From UBA2137 sp963740205 (GTDB lineage: Bacteria > Pseudomonadota > Alphaproteobacteria > Micavibrionales > Micavibrionaceae), in NCBI GenBank assembly GCA_963740205.1, contig CAVUDD010000002.1, positions 620,001 through 684,000 on the forward strand: a DNA stretch of 64,000 nucleotides, in the 5' to 3' direction. Each line of letters begins with the position of its first letter. Positions within the stretch are counted from its first letter, which is position 1. The notes under the pieces were generated by a model that ran no database searches, was not told the origin of the DNA, and was given only the letters and a program-made list of their open reading frames with translations. The translations under genes were made by a program, and so were the position numbers. This document shows positions 18,127 to 27,108 of the stretch, in pieces.

Positions 18127-19247
18127 ACGGCAGGGAACTTACAGACACCGAGCGTTTGGATTGGCTTCGCCTGTCACGCTCTGAATCTGTTGGCCCTATC
18201 ACATTTCATAAATTATTAGCGCGTTATAAGACTGCAGAGAACGCATTAAATGCTCTCCCTGAGCTACAATCGCGCGGAGGGCGCAAAAAACCAGCCAAAA
18301 TCGTTAGTCGTGATATAGCCGAAAAAGAAATTAAAGCTCTGAAGAAGCTTGGAGGGCGTATGATTGCGGTCTGTGAAGATGCCTACCCACTTGCTCTTGC
18401 GGCAATAGATGATGCACCGCCTCTCATTTCTATTCTGGGAAATCCACAAAATCTAAATCAAAGCTGTATCGGAATTGTTGGTGCCCGAAATGCCTCTCTC
18501 AATGGCCGTAAATTCACACAAAAACTTGCCCAGAATTTGGGAGAGAACGATCATATTATTGCCTCTGGCCTTGCGCGTGGCATTGATACTGCTGCACATG
18601 CTGGGTCACTTAAGACGGGCACGATTGCAGTTGTTGCAGGCGGTATAGAGGTAATATACCCCAAGGAAAACGAAACACTTTACCGTGATATTATCGAGAA
18701 CGGTGGAACAATCATTGCCGAGAATGCTCTGGGTACACAACCAACCGCGCAACATTTCCCGCGTAGAAACCGTATAGTCTCGGGACTTTCTGCTGGTGTG
18801 GTAGTTGTTGAGGCCTCAATACGATCGGGCTCGCTAATTACAGCCCGTCTTGCGGCAGAACAGGGACGCGATGTTTTTGCTGTTCCAGGGTTTCCTGGCG
18901 ATCCACGCTCTGCTGGGCCCAACAAACTTCTTAAAGACGGTGCTATACTGGTTGAACGTGCCGAAGATATTCTGGGACATATTGAAAGCTTTGTTGCTAG
19001 AAAAATTCCCAATGGGCTTTTTGAAAGCAATAAAAGCACCGAAAATTGGGAAAAAGAACCAATTGAAGACAGCGATGATACACGTGAAAATGTTGTATCC
19101 TTGCTTTCACATCAACCAGTAAGTGTTGACGAAATTGTTCGTACGTGTCATTTGAGCATTACTGGCGTGCAAACCGTTCTTCTGGAATTGGAGCTTGCAG
19201 GTCGGATACAAAGGCTTCCTGGAAACCGTGTAAGCCTTATAGAATAA
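18123..19247 (+). CDS. dprA: DprA, DNA-processing protein
   Basis: DprA binds incoming single-stranded DNA and loads RecA in natural transformation; it is also found in species where competence is not known. The 374-residue protein has an N-terminal SAM-like helical domain, the central Rossmann-like fold with GIVGARNASLNG, ASGLARGIDTAAH and VAGGIEVIYP, and a C-terminal winged-helix domain (residues ~315-370, VDEIVRTCHLS). The plsY-dprA-topA order is typical of Alphaproteobacteria. Confidence 0.95.
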   Translation: MNGRELTDTERLDWLRLSRSESVGPITFHKLLARYKTAENALNALPELQSRGGRKKPAKIVSRDIAEKEIKALKKLGGRMIAVCEDAYPLALAAIDDAPPLISILGNPQNLNQSCIGIVGARNASLNGRKFTQKLAQNLGENDHIIASGLARGIDTAAHAGSLKTGTIAVVAGGIEVIYPKENETLYRDIIENGGTIIAENALGTQPTAQHFPRRNRIVSGLSAGVVVVEASIRSGSLITARLAAEQGRDVFAVPGFPGDPRSAGPNKLLKDGAILVERAEDILGHIESFVARKIPNGLFESNKSTENWEKEPIEDSDDTRENVVSLLSHQPVSVDEIVRTCHLSITGVQTVLLELELAGRIQRLPGNRVSLIE

Positions 19248-19266
19248 AAGAATTCGGAGAATTATT

Positions 19267-21744
19267 TTGAGCGCAGAAAACCTCGTCATTGTTGAATCAC
19301 CATCAAAAGCCAAGACCATCAATAAATATTTGGGGTCAAATTATGAAGTATTGGCATCCTTTGGACATGTACGCGATTTACCCTCCAAAAACGGTTCGGT
19401 AGCGACCGATGACGAATTCAAAATGATTTGGGAAGTATCTGACCGTGGTCAAAAAACCATGAAAGATATTAAAACTGCCCTTAAAAAAGCCAAAAATCTT
19501 TATTTAGCGACTGACCCTGATCGCGAGGGAGAGGCTATTGCTTGGCATGTGAAAGAAATTTTGAACGACCAAGGTCTTCTTAAAGATAAGGTCGTACAGC
19601 GTGTGGCATTCAATGAAATCACTAAAACAGCTATACAAGAGGCTTTTAACCACGCCCGTGAACTGGATGAGCCTCTTATAGAAGCCTATTTGGCACGACG
19701 CGCTCTTGATTATCTTGTTGGATTTAATCTCTCGCCAGTTTTATGGCGAAAACTGCCTGGTTCACGATCTGCTGGACGTGTGCAATCTGTGGCTCTTCGC
19801 CTTATTTGCGAGCGTGAGTCCGAAATCGAAAAATTTAGAAGTGATGAATATTGGTCAATCGAGGCACGTCTTCAGACATCCAAAGGCGCACCTTTTTTAG
19901 CACGATTAACGCATCTTGCAGGTAACAAACTTGATAAACTTGATATCAACAATGAGGAGGATGCGACATCAGCGGTTAACCGTATCGAGAAGAAAAATCT
20001 GGTTATTCAATCGGTTGAGAAAAAGAAAACAACGCGTAATCCTGCGCCTCCATTTATTACATCGACTTTGCAGCAAGAAGCCTCAAGAAAGCTAGGCTTT
20101 TCCGCAAGTCAGACAATGCGCACTGCACAACAGCTCTATGAAGGTGTCACAATCAAAGGCGAAACCGTTGGTTTGATTACCTATATGAGAACGGACGGTA
20201 TTACCCTATCAGGTGATGCGATTGCCCAGACACGTAGTTTAATTGAGAAAGACTTTAAACCGTCCTATCTGCCAAAATCTCCGCGTGCCTATAAGAGTAA
20301 AGCGAAAAACGCACAAGAGGCTCACGAGGCTATCCGTCCTACCGATTTATTTAAGCGCCCTCAAGATATCCGCTCATATCTTGATGACAAACAGATGAAG
20401 TTATACGAGCTTATCTGGAAAAGAACAGTCGCCTGCCAGATGGAAAGCGCCATCATGGATCAGGTGCGCGCGGACATTTCCGATGGAACAGATGACGTTG
20501 TTTTGCGCGCAACTGGCTCTACTGTTGCATTTGATGGTTTCTTGACGCTTTATTTTGAGGATAAAGACGACGATGACAATGATACAAATGAAGATGAAAA
20601 GGAAAACCGCCTCCCTGAATTATTAGAAAAGGATAGTCTCGATACGTTATCTGTGACACCGAACCAGCACTTTACGCAACCTCCTCCTCGCTACACAGAG
20701 GCATCACTTGTAAAAATCATGGAAGAAAAGGGTATTGGGCGTCCATCTACTTATGCCTCTATTTTGCAGGTTTTGCGCGATCGTAACTATGTGACGATGG
20801 ACAGAAAACGTTTCATGCCTGAGGACCGCGGTCGCCTTGTTACTGAATTCTTGAAAAAGTTTTTCACGCGCTATGTTGATTATGATTTTACTGCCAACAT
20901 GGAAGAACAATTAGACGCCATTACTGTGGGTGACGTGTTTTGGAAAGACACACTTCATCATTTTTGGGCTGATTTCAAGCGCGCCGTTGATGACACAAAA
21001 GAACTTCGCATTACAGATGTTTTGAATCACCTTGACGCAGAACTAGGACCGCACTTTTTTCCTGTTACAGAAGCCAATCCAGAGCCAAGAAAATGCCCTA
21101 CTTGTAGTGAGGGAAAACTATCTTTGAAGCTGGGTAAATTTGGTGCATTTATAGGTTGCTCTCGCTATCCTGACTGTAAACACACACAGCCATTGGTCGT
21201 GCCTGATGAAAGCAGTGACGGCGAAGATGGTGAAGAGGGAACCTCAAGTAAAAATGCAAGTTTTGAGCCCAAAGAACTTGGTACACACCCCGAAACAGGA
21301 CGTAGCGTTTCATTAAGAAAGGGGCCTTATGGACCTTATGTTCAGATAGACCCTGCACCTGAAAGCAAGGATAAGCCAAAGCGTCAAGGATTGCCCAAAG
21401 GCATGAATATGGAAGATGTGACTTTGGAGGCAGCACTAAGTCTTCTAGCACTACCTAGAGAAGTCGGCTCTCACCCCGAAACAGGCGACATGATTGAATC
21501 AGGAATTGGGCGTTTTGGACCGTTTTTGAAGCACGGAAAAACTTTCGTGTCATTACCCAAAGGTGACGATGTTTTGACCGTTGGATTGAATCGTGCGGTG
21601 GACTTAATCGCAGAGCACGCCATTAAGAAAGCCAAGAAAGAGGCGGAAAAAGCTGAAAAAGGCACAACAACAAAAGCCAAGGCAAAACCTAAGAAAAAAG
21701 CGACTAAATCAAAGGCAAAGCCTAAAACTAAAAAGAAGGCTTAA
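19267..21744 (+). CDS. topA: TopA, DNA topoisomerase I
   Basis: Type IA topoisomerase that relaxes negative supercoils. It is 825 residues, starting at a TTG (19267) with a GGAG ribosome-binding site 8 bases upstream; no ATG lies near. The Toprim domain shows VESPSKAKTI and DPDREGEAIAWH, the active-site tyrosine is in GLITYMRTDG, and a four-cysteine zinc ribbon (CPTC...GCSRYPDC) lies near residue 615. Two C-terminal Topo_C-type repeats (GPYGPYVQ, GRFGPFLKHG) are followed by a lysine-rich tail. The 3' end overlaps the convergent PGDYG-like gene by 17 bases. Confidence 0.97.
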   Translation: MSAENLVIVESPSKAKTINKYLGSNYEVLASFGHVRDLPSKNGSVATDDEFKMIWEVSDRGQKTMKDIKTALKKAKNLYLATDPDREGEAIAWHVKEILNDQGLLKDKVVQRVAFNEITKTAIQEAFNHARELDEPLIEAYLARRALDYLVGFNLSPVLWRKLPGSRSAGRVQSVALRLICERESEIEKFRSDEYWSIEARLQTSKGAPFLARLTHLAGNKLDKLDINNEEDATSAVNRIEKKNLVIQSVEKKKTTRNPAPPFITSTLQQEASRKLGFSASQTMRTAQQLYEGVTIKGETVGLITYMRTDGITLSGDAIAQTRSLIEKDFKPSYLPKSPRAYKSKAKNAQEAHEAIRPTDLFKRPQDIRSYLDDKQMKLYELIWKRTVACQMESAIMDQVRADISDGTDDVVLRATGSTVAFDGFLTLYFEDKDDDDNDTNEDEKENRLPELLEKDSLDTLSVTPNQHFTQPPPRYTEASLVKIMEEKGIGRPSTYASILQVLRDRNYVTMDRKRFMPEDRGRLVTEFLKKFFTRYVDYDFTANMEEQLDAITVGDVFWKDTLHHFWADFKRAVDDTKELRITDVLNHLDAELGPHFFPVTEANPEPRKCPTCSEGKLSLKLGKFGAFIGCSRYPDCKHTQPLVVPDESSDGEDGEEGTSSKNASFEPKELGTHPETGRSVSLRKGPYGPYVQIDPAPESKDKPKRQGLPKGMNMEDVTLEAALSLLALPREVGSHPETGDMIESGIGRFGPFLKHGKTFVSLPKGDDVLTVGLNRAVDLIAEHAIKKAKKEAEKAEKGTTTKAKAKPKKKATKSKAKPKTKKKA

Positions 21745-22231
21745 ATTGATTAGCCTGCATTGGGTCGGTTTGAATTTGCGGCAAAATCGCATAGGTTTTT
21801 TCGAACAGGTCTGGCTCGATACCGTATATCTCGCCCGTGTCTAGGCGCACAAGGTAACCGCCAGCATCAATTTCCATGTGCATATCGCGCATTTTATCTA
21901 GAAATGAGGCATTTTGCTCAAGCCTGATAATTTGAACAGGATTGTATTTGGGCTTATAAACCTCACTTTGCCCTTCGCGATTATACCTATTATAAAGCGT
22001 TTCAGGTTCAACAAGATATTGTTCCCCTGTAATATTAGTCACACGATAGCCACCGTCTTCTCCCACAACTCTAGTAGCTTCAACTCGACCATCTGCTAGA
22101 ACCGTTTCCACTTCTACTCCAGGCCTTACCCATACAGCTGTGATTGGCGCGGTCTTTTGCGCCCAAAGAGCTTCAGACCAATTAACATCCGTCTCAGGAT
22201 TAATTACGGGGTATTTGGCCGCCATAAGCAT
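21728..22231 (-). CDS. Protein with two tandem PGDYG-like repeats, next to a haem peroxidase
   Basis: This 167-residue soluble protein has no known catalytic motif. Residues 60-83 and 124-147 are clear repeats sharing GGYxVxxxTGExYxxEP, then a leucine/phenylalanine and a final tyrosine after seven residues. The unit resembles the PGDYG family (Pfam PGDYG, function unknown), with GGY replacing GDY. Each copy is preceded by a strand-rich half with a PxxxxW/I pattern. The ATG at 22231 overlaps the stop of the peroxidase gene (TAATG), so the two are coupled; a second ATG at 22225 is an alternative start. A role as partner or regulator of the peroxidase is inference. Confidence 0.7.
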   Translation of the reverse strand: MLMAAKYPVINPETDVNWSEALWAQKTAPITAVWVRPGVEVETVLADGRVEATRVVGEDGGYRVTNITGEQYLVEPETLYNRYNREGQSEVYKPKYNPVQIIRLEQNASFLDKMRDMHMEIDAGGYLVRLDTGEIYGIEPDLFEKTYAILPQIQTDPMQANQFKPSF

Positions 22232-24609
22232 TAGGCAATCGCCGTTTGTGTAATAATAGCGTTCACGTCCAAATCAGATGTGTTTTCCAAAACTGCAATA
22301 ATTTGCGCCTCACCAGCACCTTGCCCATCAACATCTACAAGTACAAGTAAATCATCACCTTGGGTTTCCGTGGAAACAAAGTCGGCCAGATTATCGTTAT
22401 CTGCATCATAGCCACTCAAAAGGTCAGAAACATCAATCCTGTCGCCTGCACCAAAGTCGCGGACTGTATCGATACCGCCAAAGGCACTGTCTAACGCAAA
22501 AGCAAAAATATCGTTACCAGACCCGCCATAAAGCGTGTCTTCGCCCAAACCACCAAAAAGCTTGTCATCGCCAGCAAAGCCGATTAGCAAATCACGTGCA
22601 TCCGTGCCTATAATAATATCATTACCTGATGTTCCGCCTTGCCTAATGGCCGCCACCAGCGCGTCTGTTTGAAGATATTCAGTATCTGTATTGCGCAAGA
22701 TGATGTCGGAAAGACTTGTGTCTTGAATCATATCCAGCATGTCATCGCTCAAGCGACCCTCATACCAGAAACGGTCACCGTCTCTAAGGCGAGTAAACTG
22801 ATCAGCAATAATCGTTTGGAAAGTCTCGCCAACCAAGGCTCCATCTACAGGATTTTCAATCAACCCACCCACCCATAAATCAAGATGGTCAATGGTACCA
22901 TACAAGGCCTCAAGTTTGGCAATAAGTGCGGGGTCATTGGTGAGCTCAGAGAAATCAGTCAGTGGGTTAAGACCATAAGATTCACGAACAGAGTTAAAAT
23001 CAGGAAGTCCGTGATCGCGCCCGCGTTGGATATTTAAAGACACCAGATCAAAGCCACCTGCTCCAGGAGGGCCAAATAGAAAATTACGCACATCATCAAT
23101 GACGTGATTATCAATGGCCTGCGCATAAGAACCTGAAACACCACGCAAAATTTCGTCAATTCCGCCCTCTGTCATAATTTTGTCTGGACGGAAGAAAGCC
23201 TCGCGAAGGGTCAATGACCCGAAATCTGATTCATCCCCATTTTCCTGTAAACGTAATATATCACTTGATAACATTGTGTGCCCAAAGCGGAATGCTGCCG
23301 TTGCGAACTCTGTTGCAATCTGTGCATCAACGTTTGAATTATAACCTGTGTAAGCAGCGATCGTGCCCTCACCAACCAAATTACTTAAAAATTCGTTGAA
23401 AGTAATATGCTGAATTTCAGCCTCAACAATCATTTTTGCAGTCTGGAAAAGATCCTCAGCACTCATGCGGGGGTGCTCTGCCTTGATTTGATCAACCCAG
23501 TAATTATGCTCACGGGCAAATAATGTATGCATAGATGTCAGAGCAACGTTTTCATTTGCTCGCACATCACCTGCGGCAAATTCAGGACCCATCATTCCTG
23601 TGACAACTGGCAGAAGACCATTTGCATCCAATTTCATATAACCGCCTTCGTCGCGAAGAGAAGCCAGTTTTTCGTCATCAGAACCATAAATGTTAGAGGA
23701 ATCAATATAAGATGTAATTTCGTTTTCTTGCAGACGAGGATTATCAACCGAGTCTCCTGTTCCATCTATGAATCCGGAACGCGTGAAGCGCATTGTCTGA
23801 GTTCCTGTTCCGTATGGGTCAAAGTGAGGATCACCAGCAGGTATAATAATTGCTAAGGCCTCATCATGTCCTTCTGCCGTCAAATTAATGTCGTGGTCAA
23901 GAAATTGTCCCCAAACCCAAAACAGATTAGCCAGCCCTTGCGAGTTATATATGTCTCCGCTTTGAGCAAAGATTTCATTCGATACATCGCGCACGTTTGG
24001 ACGGTCAATTTCATAAGCAGAGGCTATGCCGTCATCATAACCATATCCAGATGTCGTCATAAATGCAGTGTGGGCTTTACCCATAGTATGGCTACCAAGA
24101 TTATTTCCCGATCCGTTTATGTGTCGTACTTCTTCGGGGCGCGTAAAAAAGAAATCATCTTGCGTATCACCTGTGGTGCGCGGCGTATCATTCAGTATTG
24201 TCTGCGTAACTTCACGAGAACCAGAAACAGTTATACTTTGTAGCCTTGGTGAGCTATTACCCAAGTCATCTGAATCATTGTTGCCCTCAAAGCGAAAAAC
24301 ATTAAGAGGACTAAAATTACTATTAAGGTTACTCGTAGATGCTAAATTTGTGACTTCCCCTGTCTCAAGATCAGTCTGCTCGGCATAAAGTGTCATTGCA
24401 TCTTGAAAGCGCCCGTTAGAAAGAATGATTTCTTCTTTACTGTCTTCAATAAAAGTTACCACTTCGGGGTACTCCACAGCGACTAGCTCTGCAATTTCTT
24501 CTTCGCCCTTATGTTCATTTAGAAAAGACGCGAGCTTATCTTTCAGCTCTTTAGGTAAAAGATCTGAATTAAGCAGCTCGTTTAATGTTTCTAGTGTCAC
24601 AGTCGTCAT
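22231..24609 (-). CDS. Animal-type haem peroxidase with RTX tail, probably secreted
   Basis: A 792-residue protein of the An_peroxidase (peroxidase-cyclooxygenase) superfamily. The distal histidine lies in WGQFLDHDINLT near residue 238, the calcium/RxHN neighbourhood in TSMHTLFAREHNYW, and the proximal histidine in FRFGHTML. These enzymes use hydrogen peroxide to oxidise halides or phenols. From about residue 665, glycine-aspartate nonapeptides (GNDIIIGTDARDLL, GGLGEDTLYGGSGND) form an RTX calcium-binding tail that is normally exported by a type I system; no Sec signal is present. The first ~100 residues are an acidic region of unknown role. No type I exporter genes are in the window. Confidence 0.9.
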   Translation of the reverse strand: MTTVTLETLNELLNSDLLPKELKDKLASFLNEHKGEEEIAELVAVEYPEVVTFIEDSKEEIILSNGRFQDAMTLYAEQTDLETGEVTNLASTSNLNSNFSPLNVFRFEGNNDSDDLGNSSPRLQSITVSGSREVTQTILNDTPRTTGDTQDDFFFTRPEEVRHINGSGNNLGSHTMGKAHTAFMTTSGYGYDDGIASAYEIDRPNVRDVSNEIFAQSGDIYNSQGLANLFWVWGQFLDHDINLTAEGHDEALAIIIPAGDPHFDPYGTGTQTMRFTRSGFIDGTGDSVDNPRLQENEITSYIDSSNIYGSDDEKLASLRDEGGYMKLDANGLLPVVTGMMGPEFAAGDVRANENVALTSMHTLFAREHNYWVDQIKAEHPRMSAEDLFQTAKMIVEAEIQHITFNEFLSNLVGEGTIAAYTGYNSNVDAQIATEFATAAFRFGHTMLSSDILRLQENGDESDFGSLTLREAFFRPDKIMTEGGIDEILRGVSGSYAQAIDNHVIDDVRNFLFGPPGAGGFDLVSLNIQRGRDHGLPDFNSVRESYGLNPLTDFSELTNDPALIAKLEALYGTIDHLDLWVGGLIENPVDGALVGETFQTIIADQFTRLRDGDRFWYEGRLSDDMLDMIQDTSLSDIILRNTDTEYLQTDALVAAIRQGGTSGNDIIIGTDARDLLIGFAGDDKLFGGLGEDTLYGGSGNDIFAFALDSAFGGIDTVRDFGAGDRIDVSDLLSGYDADNDNLADFVSTETQGDDLLVLVDVDGQGAGEAQIIAVLENTSDLDVNAIITQTAIA

Positions 24610-24788
24610 AAGTTTTCCAATTTACATGTAAATAAGGTAGGTTGCCATCCAAATCAACGCGGTAAATATAATATGTAAATAGTAAAATTGCAAGCTTTTA
24701 GACTTATACAGACTAATGCGCTGATTTTCATGTTGTTTTATCTTTGGATCTTTTACTAAACCCATGTTGGTTTATACTCTAATGCATT

Positions 24789-27068
24789 ATGAAACTCCCC
24801 CTAGAACAAGACATTCTCTCCTTCATTGAATTGGCAGAAACGCCAGCAACGAAACGTGAGCTGGTACGTGCATTCAATATCAAAGGAGATAACAGGCGCC
24901 CTTTTAAGGCCATATTATCCCAACTGGAATCCAGTGGCTTAATTATACGCCAGTCCGGAGGTCGCTATAGCCTTCCGGATGGGTTACCAGCCGTAACGTC
25001 AATAGAGATTACCGAAATCAGCGTGGACGGCGATGTATTTGCAAAACCAATTCCTTGGAACGAAGATTTGCAAGGGCCATTTCCGCGGATTGAAATTATG
25101 CCTGATAATAAAGGGCACTCCGCACTTACTGTTGGGGATGAGGCCGTTGTGCGTATTTCCAAGACCGAGGAAAAGAATGTTTATACAGCACGTCTCCTCA
25201 AACGTATGGAGACGCCCGATAATCAAATTCTGGGTTTAGTAGTCTTAGATAAAAAAGGCTATCGCCTTGTTCCTACAGACCGAAAGGCGCGCTACGATTT
25301 CGACATTTCAGAAGCCGATTTGAATGGAGCAGAAGATGGCGATCTTGCCTTTGGTGTTCCCTTACCATCACAAGGACAACACACAAAGCGAGTAAAAATT
25401 AAACAGGTTGTAGGACACGAAAATGACCCGAAAGTGATTTCTCTGATTGCCATACATGAGGCTGGGCTTAGCCTAGAGTTCCCTTCCGAGGTTATAAATG
25501 AAACAAAAAACATTGAAGTTCCCCCTCTCGGTAATCGTGAAGATTTACGTGACATTCCATTGGTTACAATAGACGGAGCAGATGCACGCGATTTTGATGA
25601 TGCCGTTTTTGCAGAGAAAAATGATGATGGTGGTTTTCATCTTATCGTGGCGATTGCAGATGTTTCCTATTACGTGAAATATGGCTCACATTTAGATAGA
25701 GAGGCGTGGACGCGCGGTAACTCTACTTATTTCCCCGACCGTGTCGTTCCAATGTTACCAGAGCAACTTTCCAATAATTTATGCTCTTTGATGCCTAAAG
25801 TCGAGCGCGCCTGTGTTGCGGTTCATATGACCATTGATAAGGATGGCGAGCTTATAAAATATAAATTTGTCCGAGGGTTAATGAAATCGGCAGCGCGCCT
25901 AACTTATGATCAGGTTCAAGCCGCCAAAGATGGCAACCGAGACAATGACACAGATGTCATCTATGAGTCAGTAATTGCACCACTTTATGAGGCATATGAT
26001 CTTCTTGATAAAGCCCGCCAAAAGCGAGGAGCACTTGATCTAGATTTACCCGAGCGCCAAATTCTTATCAATGATGAGGGTGACATGACTGGCGTCATAA
26101 AACGCCCCAGATACGACTCACATAAACTCATTGAAACGTTTATGATTATGGCCAATGTTGCTGCCGCTAGCGCATTAGAAGACAAGAATGCGCCATGCAT
26201 CTATCGAACACACGATAAGCCCTCCGGTGATAAAATTGATTCTGCAAAGGACTTCCTCAATGCTTTTGGGTTCTCATTACCAGCAAACATAGTTGAGCCA
26301 AAACAGATCAATCATTTGCTAGAGCTTGCCAAAGGTCATGAATATTCTCAGCTTATTTCCCTAATGGTATTACGCACGCAAGCGCAAGCACGCTATTCGC
26401 CAGACAACATTGGACATTTCGGTCTGGCATTGCATAAATACGCTCACTTTACGTCACCCATTCGCCGCTATGCCGACCTGTTCGTACACAGAAGCTTAAT
26501 ATCCGCCTACAATCTTGGCTCTGATGGCTTGGGCGATGGAGAGGAACAGCGAATCGGTGAGACAGCAGAACATATTTCCGCAACAGAGCGCGTGTCTTCT
26601 GACGCAGAACGCTCATCAGTTGATCGTTTTACTGCTGCCTACCTTGAATCCAGAGTAAATGCAGAATTTAGCGGCGTCATTAATGGTGTGACTCGTTTTG
26701 GGCTGTTCGTGACCCTTGATGAAATAGGCGCTGACGGCCTTGTTCCCATACGCACATTACCTCAAGATTATTACGTACACGATGAAGAACAGCATGCCCT
26801 TATCGGACGCAAAACGAGACGTATATTCCGTTTAGGTGCGCGCGTAAGAATACGTGTCATTGAGGCAGAAAAGTTATCTGGCAGCACCGTATTTGAATTG
26901 GTGGATGCACACAAAGGTGCGGATATCCCTGGGTTCAAACCTAGAATACCATTGAAAAATGACTCGAAAACGCCTAAAAGTAAAACATCATTTAAGAAGA
27001 AAACGGCAACTTCATATGGCAACAAGAGCAAGCATAAAGGCTCGCCAAAGAAGAAAAAGCGCAAATAA
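24789..27068 (+). CDS. rnr: RNase R, 3'-5' exoribonuclease
   Basis: RNase R degrades structured RNA processively and is important in rRNA quality control. The protein is 759 residues: an N-terminal winged helix (1-70), cold-shock domains, the RNB catalytic domain with the metal aspartates in TIDGADARDFDDAV near 260 and TSPIRRYADLFVHR, an S1 domain (~635-720) and a lysine-rich tail typical of RNase R. It is followed after 40 bases by a second, divergent RNB-family gene. Confidence 0.96.
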   Translation: MKLPLEQDILSFIELAETPATKRELVRAFNIKGDNRRPFKAILSQLESSGLIIRQSGGRYSLPDGLPAVTSIEITEISVDGDVFAKPIPWNEDLQGPFPRIEIMPDNKGHSALTVGDEAVVRISKTEEKNVYTARLLKRMETPDNQILGLVVLDKKGYRLVPTDRKARYDFDISEADLNGAEDGDLAFGVPLPSQGQHTKRVKIKQVVGHENDPKVISLIAIHEAGLSLEFPSEVINETKNIEVPPLGNREDLRDIPLVTIDGADARDFDDAVFAEKNDDGGFHLIVAIADVSYYVKYGSHLDREAWTRGNSTYFPDRVVPMLPEQLSNNLCSLMPKVERACVAVHMTIDKDGELIKYKFVRGLMKSAARLTYDQVQAAKDGNRDNDTDVIYESVIAPLYEAYDLLDKARQKRGALDLDLPERQILINDEGDMTGVIKRPRYDSHKLIETFMIMANVAAASALEDKNAPCIYRTHDKPSGDKIDSAKDFLNAFGFSLPANIVEPKQINHLLELAKGHEYSQLISLMVLRTQAQARYSPDNIGHFGLALHKYAHFTSPIRRYADLFVHRSLISAYNLGSDGLGDGEEQRIGETAEHISATERVSSDAERSSVDRFTAAYLESRVNAEFSGVINGVTRFGLFVTLDEIGADGLVPIRTLPQDYYVHDEEQHALIGRKTRRIFRLGARVRIRVIEAEKLSGSTVFELVDAHKGADIPGFKPRIPLKNDSKTPKSKTSFKKKTATSYGNKSKHKGSPKKKKRK

Positions 27069-27108
27069 AAAAATAAAAAAATGCGTGCCTAACAGGGAAT
27101 AGCTGCGT

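Noticed and set aside
24610..24788. Possible gene in the AT-rich gap between the peroxidase and rnr
   Set aside because: No start with a ribosome-binding site and no convincing frame; it looks like a divergent promoter region.
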